Shown here in pieces: positions 24,751 to 32,334 of a stretch of DNA of 64,000 nucleotides. Position numbers and translations under genes: made by a program. The notes beneath the pieces are model-generated. The model did not search any database. It worked only from the letters and a program-made list of their open reading frames with translations, and was not told where the DNA came from. The stretch comes from Alphaproteobacteria bacterium (GTDB lineage: Bacteria; Myxococcota_A; UBA796; GCA-2862545): assembly GCA_020632875.1 (NCBI GenBank), contig JACKET010000005.1, positions 62,001 through 126,000 of the forward strand. The letters run 5' to 3'. Within the stretch, counting starts at the first letter, position 1. The number at the start of each line of letters is the position of its first letter.

Positions 24751-25764
24751 CTACGGTGCGAGCCGCGCGACGGCCCAGCGCGACGCATCGCGGACGACGG
24801 GCGCTTCGTGGGCGAGCCCCCAGCGCTCGAGCGTCTCGATCGCGCCGCGGTCGCCGAGGTTCCCGAGGGCCACCGCCGCGTTGCGCTTCAGCCCCGCGGC
24901 CCCCGGTCGGCGGAGGGGCGTGCCGAGGAACCGCTCCATCAGCGCGTCGTCGGGCGTCGCGAGCACCTCGTCGAGGTCGAGCCAGGCGTTCTTCGGGAGG
25001 AAGTCGGGCTCGGTGGGATCGGGCGGGTGGTGGTTGTGCGGGCAGACCTCCTGGCACACGTCGCACCCGAACACCCACGCGCCGAACCCCGGGAGCAGGG
25101 CCTCTGGCGCGAGCTCGCGCGCCTCGATGGTCCAGTACGAGATGCACCGGCGGGCATCGAGGCGGTGCGGCCCCGAGAAGGCCCCGGTCGGGCAGGCCAC
25201 CAGGCAGCGCGAGCAGGTGCCGCAGGGGTCGCGCGCATAGGGCGCATCGGGCTCCACCTCGGCATCGATCACCAGCGCCGCGAGGAACCCCCAGCTCGAG
25301 CGGCCCGGCTGGAACACGACGGCGTTCTTGCCGAGGGCCCCGGCCCCGGACGCGACGGCCCAGCTCCGCTCGAGCACCGGCGCGGTGTCGACGCCGCCGA
25401 AGCTCTCGATGCCGGCGTCGCGCAGCGCCTGGCGCAGCTTCTTGAGCCGCTTGCCGATCAGGTTGTGGTAGTCGCGGCCCCACGCGTAGCGGGCGACGAG
25501 GCCCGCGCGCCCGCCGGGGTGCGGCGGCCGGTTCCACGCATGGCCGAGGCCGAGGACCACGACCGTGCGGGCCTCCGCCATGCGCACGCGCGGGTCGACG
25601 CGCACGTCGGCGGTGCGCGAAAGCCAGTCCATGTCGGCGTGCATCCCGTCGGACAGCCAGCTCTCGAGGTGCGCGGCATCGGGCGAACGCCCGGCGCAGG
25701 CGAACCGGACGGTCTGGAAGCCGAGGTCGCCGGCGAGGGCCTTGATGCGTGCACGCGCGTCCAT
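24751..25764 (-). CDS. queG: Epoxyqueuosine reductase QueG
   Basis: 337 residues. The family markers are present: the cobalamin-binding N-terminal part (ARTVVVLGLGHAWNRPPHPGG, YAWGRDYHNLIGKRLKKL), two ferredoxin-type clusters in DPCGTCSRCLVACPTGAF and FGCDVCQEVCPHN, and a C-terminal HEAT-type segment (AAGLKRNAAVALGNLGDRGAIETLE). It carries out the last step of queuosine synthesis in tRNA: reduction of epoxyqueuosine to queuosine using cobalamin and two [4Fe-4S] clusters. The start ATG has a CATAAC box 7 bases upstream and no ribosome-binding site, so the transcript may be leaderless. It is divergent, by only 22 bases, from the lipoprotein gene at 25787. Confidence 0.93.
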   Translation of the reverse strand: MDARARIKALAGDLGFQTVRFACAGRSPDAAHLESWLSDGMHADMDWLSRTADVRVDPRVRMAEARTVVVLGLGHAWNRPPHPGGRAGLVARYAWGRDYHNLIGKRLKKLRQALRDAGIESFGGVDTAPVLERSWAVASGAGALGKNAVVFQPGRSSWGFLAALVIDAEVEPDAPYARDPCGTCSRCLVACPTGAFSGPHRLDARRCISYWTIEARELAPEALLPGFGAWVFGCDVCQEVCPHNHHPPDPTEPDFLPKNAWLDLDEVLATPDDALMERFLGTPLRRPGAAGLKRNAAVALGNLGDRGAIETLERWGLAHEAPVVRDASRWAVARLAP

Positions 25765-25786
25765 GAAGCCTGTTATGACGGGCGGG
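25765..25786. promoter_or_regulatory. 22-bp divergent promoter between queG and a lipoprotein gene
   Basis: The whole intergenic space reads GAAGCCTGTTATGACGGGCG and then GG. On the plus strand TATGAC ends 7 bases before ATG 25787. On the minus strand CATAAC ends 7 bases before ATG 25764. The two -10-like boxes overlap, so polymerase can presumably serve only one direction at a time and both transcripts would be leaderless. Confidence 0.45.
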
Positions 25787-26281
25787 ATGCGTAAGCTCCT
25801 GCCGCTCGTCGCCTTCGCCTGTGGCGCCTGCAATCCGAACTGCGGGCTGCCCACCGTGCTCGATGGCGTGCGGTTCGAGGCATTCGGCAACGTCATCGAC
25901 TACACGATCGGCGACAGCGGTGCGCCGCCCGGGCAGATCCTCGTGAACGGCTACACCGACCTCGAGTTCGAGTGGAATGCGGTCATCGAGGGCCCCATCG
26001 TCGTGCGCATCGACGACCAGCCGTTCGACGGCGAAGGCCAGTGGAACCAGCAGGAATGCGGCAACTTCACGGTCTCGTTCGCCGGCACGTTCCAGTCGCA
26101 GGATGGCAGCGAGCACAACTTCACCGCGGCCGCGAACTTCCTGATGTACGACATCCTCATCGAGGGCTCCATGGCCTACAACGAGACGTGGACCAGCGCC
26201 GACGGCACCGCCGTGGGCCAGCTCCAGGCGCGGGATGCCGCGGTCACCGGGCGCCAGTACGCGCCGGCAGGCGGGCAATGA
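25787..26281 (+). CDS. Lipoprotein of unknown function
   Basis: 164 residues. MRKLLPLVAFACGAC carries a lipobox-like FACGAC; the lipidated cysteine could be either of the two (12 or 15). The mature protein is beta-rich: RFEAFGNVIDYTIGD, TVSFAGTFQSQDGSEHNFTAAANF and ILIEGSMAYNETWTSADG. It is polar with few helices, perhaps a small lipocalin-like or jelly-roll fold, but no family is recognised. A 4-base ATGA overlap joins it to the GH92 gene, so both are made together and probably sit on the same membrane face. Confidence 0.75.
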   Translation: MRKLLPLVAFACGACNPNCGLPTVLDGVRFEAFGNVIDYTIGDSGAPPGQILVNGYTDLEFEWNAVIEGPIVVRIDDQPFDGEGQWNQQECGNFTVSFAGTFQSQDGSEHNFTAAANFLMYDILIEGSMAYNETWTSADGTAVGQLQARDAAVTGRQYAPAGGQ

Positions 26282-28476
26282 CCATGTTGTTTGCCCTCGC
26301 GCTGCTCGCCTGCAAGCCCGAAGCCGACGAAACGCCCGTCCCGTCGGGCCCCATCGACGCCTACGACCCGGTGGATCACGTCGATCCGTTCATCGGAACG
26401 GGGGGCGAGGGGGCCCAGGTCGCCAGCGTGAGCCCCGGCGCGAGCCGTCCGTTCGGGCTGACCCTCGTGGGCCCCGACACGGCCGCCGACTACGGCTCGC
26501 CGGGCTTCTACCACTGCGCCGGGTACCACTGGCCCGACTCGTACGTGATGGGCTTCTCGCACCTCCACGCACACGGCATGGGCGTGCCCGACTACGCGGC
26601 CGTCCAGGTGATGCCGCAGACCCGATGGGATCCCGCGTTCGTCGACTCGGGCGAGCGTCAGCTGCCCTTCACGCACGACCGCGAGTGGGCCACGCCCGGC
26701 TGGTACTCCGTCGAGCTCGACGGGGGCGCGATCCTCGCCGAGATCGCCGCCACCGAGCGCGGCGCCGCGCACCGCTACACGTTCGCGCCCGGCACCGACC
26801 CCGTGCTCATCGTCGATCTCGGGTTCCACCTGCAGGGCAACTCGGTCGAGACGGGCCGCGCCGAGGTCGACCTCGCGCAGGGCACGCTCCACGGCTTCCA
26901 GAACCTCGACGGCAGCTACTCGGGTCGGTTCGGCGGCCTGATGACGCACTTCGCCGCCCGGCTCGACCCGGCGCCGATCGCCGCGGGCACATGGGCCGAC
27001 GGCGTCCTCACGCCCGGCTCGACGTCGGTCGACGGCGGCGAGGTGGGCGTGTGGCTCGAGTTCCCGGCCGGCACGACCGTGGTGCAGCTCGACCTCGCCG
27101 TGTCGTACGTCGACGACGCCGGTGCGCTCGGCAACCTGAGCGCCGAGCTCCCGCTGCACGACATCGACGCCGTGGCGGCCGACGCGCGCCAGGCGTGGGT
27201 CGACGAGCTGTCGAACGTCCGCGTGCGCGGCGACGCGCGCGACCTGCGCATCTTCCACACCGCGCAGTACCACGCGATGCTCATGCCGAGCCTCCAGCAG
27301 GATGTCGACGGCCGGTACCGCGGGCTCGACCAGGCGATCCACACGGTCGACCACGACTACTACAGCGACTTCAGCCTGTGGGACACGTTCCGCACGCAGC
27401 ATCCGTGGCTCCTGCTCACGCGGCCCCAGCGGCAGCGCGACATGGTGAAGTCGCTCCTGCGGATGACCGACGACGGCGGGTCGCTCCCGCGCTGGCCGCT
27501 CGCTCACGGCTACACCGGCGGCATGGTCGGCACGCCGGCCATCCAGGTGCTCGCCGGCTCCGCGCTGAAGGGGCTCGGGGGCTTCGACGAGGCGCACGCG
27601 CTCGACATCTCGCTGCGGGCCGCGCTCGAGGGCCAGGCCGACGCGGGGCGCGCGGGCCAGACCTCCTACAACACGCTCGGGTACGTGAGCATGGACGAAG
27701 CCGGACAGGCCGCCAGCCGCACGCTCGAGTACGCGTGGTCGGATCACGCCCTGTCCGTCTGGGCCGCGGCCGCCGGGCATCCCGACGCCGCCGAGGTCGC
27801 GTCCATGGGCACGAACTGGCGCAACACCTTCGATCCGGTGCAGGGCCACTTCGCGGGCCGCTACTCCGACGGCTCGTTCGTCGAGCTCGAGAGCGACCTG
27901 TTCTGGGCGTCCTCGTTCACCGAGGGCAACGCGTGGCACTACCGCTGGGGCGCCTTCTGGGACCCCCAGGGTATGGTCGATCACACGCACGGCGGCGACC
28001 TCGACGCCGCCCTGGCCGAGATGGCGTCCTACTGGGATCGCGTCGAAGCCGAGCCCGACGACGACCTGCCCGACGACTGGTACTGGCACGGCAACGAGCC
28101 CGACCTGCACTACGCGCTCGTGCCCGCGATGCTCGGCCAGCCCGAGCTCACGGCGCGCGCGGTCGATCTGCTCGTCGAGACCCGGTACGACGACACCGAA
28201 GAGGGGCTCGACGGCAACGACGACGCCGGCACGCTCAGCGCCTGGTACCTGTTCAACGCCATCGGCTTCTACCCGGTGGCGGGAACGCCCGACTACGTCG
28301 TCGGATCCCCGGTGTTCGAGCGCACCGAGATCGACCTCGAAGACGGCACGATGCTCGTGATCGAGGCCGACGGCGAGGGCCCCGTGCGCTCCGTGCGCCT
28401 CGGTGATGCCGAGGCCGGCTGGGTGGTCGACCACGGCGCCCTCGTCTCTGCGGGCCGGCTCGTCCTCGAGCGCTGA
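26278..28476 (+). CDS. GH92-family alpha-mannosidase, lipoprotein
   Basis: 732 residues. MTMLFALALLAC is a lipoprotein signal, which fixes the start inside the previous stop. GH92 signatures are seen throughout: DHVDPFIGTGGEGAQVASVSPGASRPFG at the N-terminus, the LHAHGMGVPDYAAVQVMP motif, SDFSLWDTFRTQHPWLLLTRP, MVKSLLRMTDDGGSLPRWPLAHGYTGGMVGTPA, then HGNEPDLHYALVPAMLG (about 605) and GLDGNDDAGTLSAWYLFNAIGFYPVAG (about 646). The NEPD glutamate and the GNDD aspartates match the catalytic residues of this calcium-dependent inverting alpha-mannosidase family. It probably trims mannose chains of foreign glycans at the cell surface. Confidence 0.92.
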   Translation: MTMLFALALLACKPEADETPVPSGPIDAYDPVDHVDPFIGTGGEGAQVASVSPGASRPFGLTLVGPDTAADYGSPGFYHCAGYHWPDSYVMGFSHLHAHGMGVPDYAAVQVMPQTRWDPAFVDSGERQLPFTHDREWATPGWYSVELDGGAILAEIAATERGAAHRYTFAPGTDPVLIVDLGFHLQGNSVETGRAEVDLAQGTLHGFQNLDGSYSGRFGGLMTHFAARLDPAPIAAGTWADGVLTPGSTSVDGGEVGVWLEFPAGTTVVQLDLAVSYVDDAGALGNLSAELPLHDIDAVAADARQAWVDELSNVRVRGDARDLRIFHTAQYHAMLMPSLQQDVDGRYRGLDQAIHTVDHDYYSDFSLWDTFRTQHPWLLLTRPQRQRDMVKSLLRMTDDGGSLPRWPLAHGYTGGMVGTPAIQVLAGSALKGLGGFDEAHALDISLRAALEGQADAGRAGQTSYNTLGYVSMDEAGQAASRTLEYAWSDHALSVWAAAAGHPDAAEVASMGTNWRNTFDPVQGHFAGRYSDGSFVELESDLFWASSFTEGNAWHYRWGAFWDPQGMVDHTHGGDLDAALAEMASYWDRVEAEPDDDLPDDWYWHGNEPDLHYALVPAMLGQPELTARAVDLLVETRYDDTEEGLDGNDDAGTLSAWYLFNAIGFYPVAGTPDYVVGSPVFERTEIDLEDGTMLVIEADGEGPVRSVRLGDAEAGWVVDHGALVSAGRLVLER

Positions 28477-28526
28477 CCGTTGCGCTGACCCTGCCCGATT
28501 GCGAAGATGCCGTCGGGAGGTCGGAT

Positions 28527-29873
28527 TTGTCGAAGCGCATCGCAGTCGTGGGGTCGGGTCCGTCGGGGTTCTACGCGGTCCAGGCGCTGTTCAAGAGCGA
28601 CCCCGAGGTCCGCTGTGACATGTACGACCGGCTGCCAACGCCGTTCGGGCTGGTTCGGGGCGGCGTCGCGCCCGACCACCAGAAGATCAAGAGCGTCGTG
28701 AAGGCGTACGACAAGGTCGCGGAAGACCCGCGCTTCCGGTGGTTCGGGCACGTCGAGCTCGGCACCGACATCACCATCGAGGAGCTGCTCGAGCGCTACG
28801 ACCAGGTCGTCCTGGCGGTGGGCGCGCAGTCGGCCCGCAAGATGGGCATCCCGGGGGAGGATCTGCCGGGCTCCGTGTCCGCGACGGAGTTCGTCGCCTG
28901 GTACAACGCGCACCCCGACTTCCAGCAGCACGAGTTCCCGCTGCTCGACGTGCACGACGTCGTCGTCGTGGGCGTAGGGAACGTGGCGATGGACGTGTCG
29001 CGCATGCTGCTCGCGTCGCGGGCGCACCTCGAGGTCACCGACATCACCGACGAGGCCCTCGAGCAGCTCCAGCGCAGCGCGTGCTGCCGGGTGCACGTGC
29101 TCGGGCGGCGCGGCCCCGCGCAGGCCGCGTTCACGCCGAAGGAGATCCAGGAGATCGCCGAGCTCGACGGCATCGACGTCCGCGTGAAGGACGACGAGGC
29201 GGTGCTCGATCCGCTCTCCGCCGCCTGGCTCGAAGCCGAGGGCGACCGGGCGGCGCGCGACAATGTCGCGTTCGTGCAGGCCCACGCGGGCCCGCGCGAG
29301 GATCGCGACTGCGCGGAGATGTGGCTCCGGTTCTACGTGCAGCCCGTCGAGATCCTGGGCGACGGCAAGGTCGAGGGCATCCGCGTCGAGAAGACCCGGA
29401 TCGTCGAGCGCGACGGCTGGCTCGCGTGCGAAGGCACCGGCGAGACCGAGGTGATCCCGGCCGGGCTCGTGCTGAGCGCGGTGGGCTACCGCTCCGTCTC
29501 GATTCCCGGCGTCCCGTTCGACCCGAAGCGCGGGGTGTTCCCGAACGACGAGGGCCAGGTGCTCGACGGTGGCGTGCCGGTCGACGATCTGTTCGTGGTG
29601 GGGTGGGCGAAGCGCGGCCCGACGGGCCTGATCGGGACGAACCGGCAGGACAGCGTGGCCACGGTGAACAAGATGCTCGCCACGGGTGTGAAGCACCCGG
29701 CGAAGGGGCCCGATCCGAAGGAGTGGCTCGACGCGAAGGTGCCGAAGCACGTGAACTGGGAGGACTGGCTCAAGCTCGACGCGGCGGAGCGCGCGCGGGG
29801 CGCCGAGAAGGGCAAGGTCCGCGACAAGTTCACGGTGGTGCCGGAGATGCTGAAGCACGTCGACAAGCACTGA
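28527..29873 (+). CDS. Ferredoxin/adrenodoxin-NADP+ reductase
   Basis: 448 residues. The start is TTG with GGGAGG 6 bases upstream. IAVVGSGPSGFYAVQALFK is the FAD motif. PTPFGLVRGGVAPDHQKIKSV is the signature of the adrenodoxin-reductase/FprA family. VVVVGVGNVAMDVSRML is the NADP motif. VLGRRGPAQAAFTPKEIQEIAEL and GWAKRGPTGLIGTNRQDS complete it. It moves electrons between NADPH and a ferredoxin, with no ferredoxin gene nearby. A heptanucleotide array starts on the base after its stop codon. Confidence 0.93.
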   Translation: MSKRIAVVGSGPSGFYAVQALFKSDPEVRCDMYDRLPTPFGLVRGGVAPDHQKIKSVVKAYDKVAEDPRFRWFGHVELGTDITIEELLERYDQVVLAVGAQSARKMGIPGEDLPGSVSATEFVAWYNAHPDFQQHEFPLLDVHDVVVVGVGNVAMDVSRMLLASRAHLEVTDITDEALEQLQRSACCRVHVLGRRGPAQAAFTPKEIQEIAELDGIDVRVKDDEAVLDPLSAAWLEAEGDRAARDNVAFVQAHAGPREDRDCAEMWLRFYVQPVEILGDGKVEGIRVEKTRIVERDGWLACEGTGETEVIPAGLVLSAVGYRSVSIPGVPFDPKRGVFPNDEGQVLDGGVPVDDLFVVGWAKRGPTGLIGTNRQDSVATVNKMLATGVKHPAKGPDPKEWLDAKVPKHVNWEDWLKLDAAERARGAEKGKVRDKFTVVPEMLKHVDKH

Positions 29874-29929
29874 GGGCCGTGGAGCGTGGGCCGTGGGCCG
29901 TGGGCCGTGGACCGTGGACCGTGGACCGT
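29874..29929 (+). repeat. Heptanucleotide array (GGGCCGT/GGACCGT), 8 units
   Basis: Eight tandem 7-base units starting immediately after the stop codon of the reductase gene: GGGCCGT, GGAGCGT, three GGGCCGT, three GGACCGT. It is followed by loosely repetitive ACAGCGACC motifs. The reverse complement of the GGACCGT unit, rotated, is the GGTCCAC unit at 45105-45161. Function unknown; repeats of this kind often create strong secondary structure. Confidence 0.8.
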
Positions 29930-29990
29930 GCCGATCCCCGGGTCGCGCACAGCGACCACAGCGACCCACAGCGCTTCGAGTCCGAGGTGG

Positions 29991-30075
29991 TCGAGCTTCG
30001 AGCGCCCCAGGGCATCACGCAGATGACGCAGAAGGACGCGGATGACGCAGAAACGCGGCCGTCGGGGGCCGAGCG
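29991..30075 (+). repeat. Left arm of a long inverted repeat
   Basis: Begins TCGAGCTTCGAGCG and continues with GGCATCACGCAGATGACGCA and GAAGG, then ACGCGGATGACGCAGAAACG. It matches the reverse complement of 30562-30641 at about 75 positions with five mismatches and one 3-base gap. The arm is itself built on a repeated GATGACGCAGAA unit. Confidence 0.8.
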
Positions 30076-30561
30076 TCCTCGTGTGCGCGAACGGAGCAGG
30101 GGTACCCGCCCGGGCGGAGCACACAGTCGGGTCGAGCTTCACATCCGACGCACACAGTGCCCTCGGGTTTCACACTTCGGGGTGCGCCACCCCCGGAACG
30201 AGGAATGCTCCCACTTCGAGCACGAGCTTGTCGGCGTTCGTCCGTGAGGCGGCCAGCGCGTCGAGGGCGCGATGTGAAACTCGCCGAGGCTCTGCGTCCG
30301 AACTGTGAAATTCGACCGAGCACTGTTTCTGGGATCTCCGAGCATCCCATCGGAGAGCACGTCGCAGGAGGATCGGAGGCGGGACGTCCCCGACCCTCCG
30401 CGGTGGACGGGAAACGGCGGGTCCGCTCACATCCGAGCAGCGCGAGACGCCGGCCTGCTCTGGTGAGTCCCGAATCCAGTCCGCGAGAAGGCCCGCTCGG
30501 TCGACCCGAACACCGAGACGTCCCTCACTGCGATCGAAGGCGCCTCGGGGACGCGAAGCCA
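30076..30561. other. Gene-free interior of the 30-kb inverted-repeat element
   Basis: About 490 bases with no credible coding frame: composition is even across codon positions and short frames lack ribosome-binding sites. It has scattered inverted motifs, such as GGTTTCACA (about 30164) opposed by TGTGAAAC (about 30273) and TGTGAAATTC (about 30305). It may encode a structured RNA or be filler of a miniature mobile element. Confidence 0.4.
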
Positions 30562-30641
30562 CTCGACCCGCGACGGCCTCGTTTCTGCGTCATCTGCGCC
30601 CTTCTGCGTCATCTGCGTGATGCCTGACGCTCGAAGCTCGA
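30562..30641 (-). repeat. Right arm of the long inverted repeat
   Basis: Reverse complement of the arm at 29991-30075 (CTCGACCC...CTCGAAGCTCGA on the plus strand). It ends 21 bases before the stop codon of the exonuclease-WYL gene on the opposite strand, so both arms lie in the shared 3' ends of two convergent genes. Confidence 0.8.
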
Positions 30642-30662
30642 TCCCTTCCGACACAGAGGAGG

Positions 30663-31526
30663 CTAGATCCGCGAGTCGAAATCGGCCGGGATCTCGTACG
30701 TGTTCTCGGTCAGGTCGACGCTACGGATCCGGTCCATCCGGAACACCCGCTCGCCCTCGCGCAGGTGGCACCAGCCCTGGATGCGCGGGACCTTCAGCTT
30801 CCAGATGCTGACCTCGCGTTTCACGATGCCCTCGAGCGGGTCGGACGTGCTGATGTAGTCGATGATCACCGTGCGGCGGAGGCGGAACGCGTCCCGCAGG
30901 CGGCGCTCCATCTGGCGCCGGTACGGGGAGTTGGGCGCCAGCGCGCCGAGCAGGTCGAGCAGCTCTTCGACCGTGAGGACGCCCTGCGGGTCGAGGATGT
31001 CGAGCATCTGGTGGTATGCGAGGAACGTCGCGCGCGCGTCGGCCAGGGCGCGGTGGTGGGTCTGGAGCTCGATCTTCAGCCGCTCGCACACCTCGACCAG
31101 GTTGTTCCGCGGGAACGCGAAGAGACGCCGGCTCATCTCGAGCGTGTCGAGGCTCACGGGCGGGCCCATGTCGACGCCGGACTGGCGCATCTCGCGGTCG
31201 AGGAACACGAGATCGTGCGGGACGTTGTGCGCGACGAGAACCGCGCCCGACAGCGCCTCTTCGACCTCGGGCGCGACCTCGGGGAACAGCGGCGCGTCGA
31301 CGAGCATCTCGGGGGTGATGCCGCTGACCCGCACCGCGCCCTCACTCATGTCGACGGGCGGGCGGACGAGGGTGTCGTATTCGAGGAGGACCTCGGAGCC
31401 GTCGGCGCGGATGACGGCGATCTCACAGACGCGGTCGGACTCGGCGCGCAGGCCCGTCATCTCGAGGTCGACCACCGCGATCGAGACGCTGCGGGCGGGC
31501 GCGTTGAGGAGGTCCTTCCGCGTCAC
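30663..31526 (-). CDS. DEDDh 3'-5' exonuclease fused to a WYL domain
   Basis: 287 residues. Residues about 10-185 are a DnaQ-like exonuclease: IAVVDLEMTGLRAESDRVCEIA (Exo I, D and E), VAHNVPHDLVFLDREM (Exo II, D) and THHRALADARATFLAY (Exo III, H and D), so the DEDDh set is complete. Residues about 205-287 are WYL-like: RLRDAFRLRRTVIIDYISTSD, WKLKVPRIQGWCHLREGERVFRMDRIRSVDL, the fold that binds nucleic acid or nucleotide ligands in many stress and phage-defence regulators. A ligand-gated nuclease is an inference. It is last in an operon after the TPR protein gene (4 bases apart). Confidence 0.88.
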   Translation of the reverse strand: MTRKDLLNAPARSVSIAVVDLEMTGLRAESDRVCEIAVIRADGSEVLLEYDTLVRPPVDMSEGAVRVSGITPEMLVDAPLFPEVAPEVEEALSGAVLVAHNVPHDLVFLDREMRQSGVDMGPPVSLDTLEMSRRLFAFPRNNLVEVCERLKIELQTHHRALADARATFLAYHQMLDILDPQGVLTVEELLDLLGALAPNSPYRRQMERRLRDAFRLRRTVIIDYISTSDPLEGIVKREVSIWKLKVPRIQGWCHLREGERVFRMDRIRSVDLTENTYEIPADFDSRI

Positions 31527-31530
31527 GGCG

Positions 31531-32292
31531 TCATCGCCGGGGGGCGCGGCGGGCGCTGATGCGCTGGTTCGGCGCCTCGGGCATGCCGGGGGGAGGCCCG
31601 TCGCGGCGGCCGCGCATCATCATCTGCTGCGCCATCTCTTCGGGGAAGAACTGGTACCAGGTCTGGGGGAAGACCTTGGTGTTGATCTTCTTCTTGTTCG
31701 CCACGACCTTGTGGAGGTTCTTGAGGTGCTCGCTGTCGGGCATCTCCTTCAGGCCCTGGTCGAGCACCTCGAGCGCGCGCTGGCGCTCGCCGTCGCGCGT
31801 GAGGAGCGTCGCCCAGACGAGGTAGACGATGGACTCCTTGCCGGCCACCGACGCGGCGTCGGAGAGCTCTTTGTACGCGGCTTCCTTGGCGCCCTTGCGC
31901 CAGTGGATGCAGCCGATGCAGGTGAGCGCCGACCAGTTGCGCCACTTGCCCTTCTCGAGCTTCGGAAGCGCGTCGTCGAACTTGAGCTGCAGGTAGTCGA
32001 TCATCCCGATCTGGCTGTCGATCTGGCCCTCGAGCAGCAGCTGCCAGGGGCCGTAGCGCCCCTTCACGTCGTCGAGCAGCGCGAGGGCCTCGGGGATCTG
32101 GCGGTTCTGCAGCAGCGGCACGATGCGCTGCATCTCGGCCTCGACCTGGGCCGCGGTGCGCCGCGACAGCCCGTACATCACGCCGATCATCACGATGAGG
32201 GCGGGGATGATGCCCGCGATCGGCCCGAGCCACACGGAGGCGAGGGCGAACACGGCGAGGCCGGCCACGGTGGAGATGGCGATGTTGTACAC
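31531..32292 (-). CDS. Membrane-anchored TPR-like protein
   Basis: 253 residues. Two membrane helices at the N-terminus (AISTVAGLAVFALASVWLG and IAGIIPALIVMIGVMYGL), then about 170 residues of soluble tetratricopeptide-like helices (LLQNRQIPEALALLDDVKGRYG, DALPKLEKGKWRNWSALTCIGCIHWRKG, RDGERQRALEVLDQGLKEMP). The tail is basic and Pro/Arg-rich (RRDGPPPGMPEAPNQRISARRAPRR). It has a CIGC pair. It probably scaffolds other proteins at the membrane; partners are unknown. It lies 42 bases after the sensor kinase gene and 4 bases before the exonuclease-WYL gene. Confidence 0.75.
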   Translation of the reverse strand: MYNIAISTVAGLAVFALASVWLGPIAGIIPALIVMIGVMYGLSRRTAAQVEAEMQRIVPLLQNRQIPEALALLDDVKGRYGPWQLLLEGQIDSQIGMIDYLQLKFDDALPKLEKGKWRNWSALTCIGCIHWRKGAKEAAYKELSDAASVAGKESIVYLVWATLLTRDGERQRALEVLDQGLKEMPDSEHLKNLHKVVANKKKINTKVFPQTWYQFFPEEMAQQMMMRGRRDGPPPGMPEAPNQRISARRAPRR

Positions 32293-32334
32293 GGAACGAC
32301 CCCCGGGAGCCCCGACTAACCGGCGGAAGGGGCG

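Noticed and set aside
29874..29929. Short repetitive peptide gene (HGPRSTVHG-type reading)
   Set aside because: The reading arises from heptamer repeats in a non-coding spacer. No start signal is present, and different frames give similar low-complexity peptides.
30157..30627. A possible 156-residue protein within the 30-kb repeat region
   Set aside because: No ribosome-binding site, no domain, and the frame includes the repeat arm. Better seen as non-coding.
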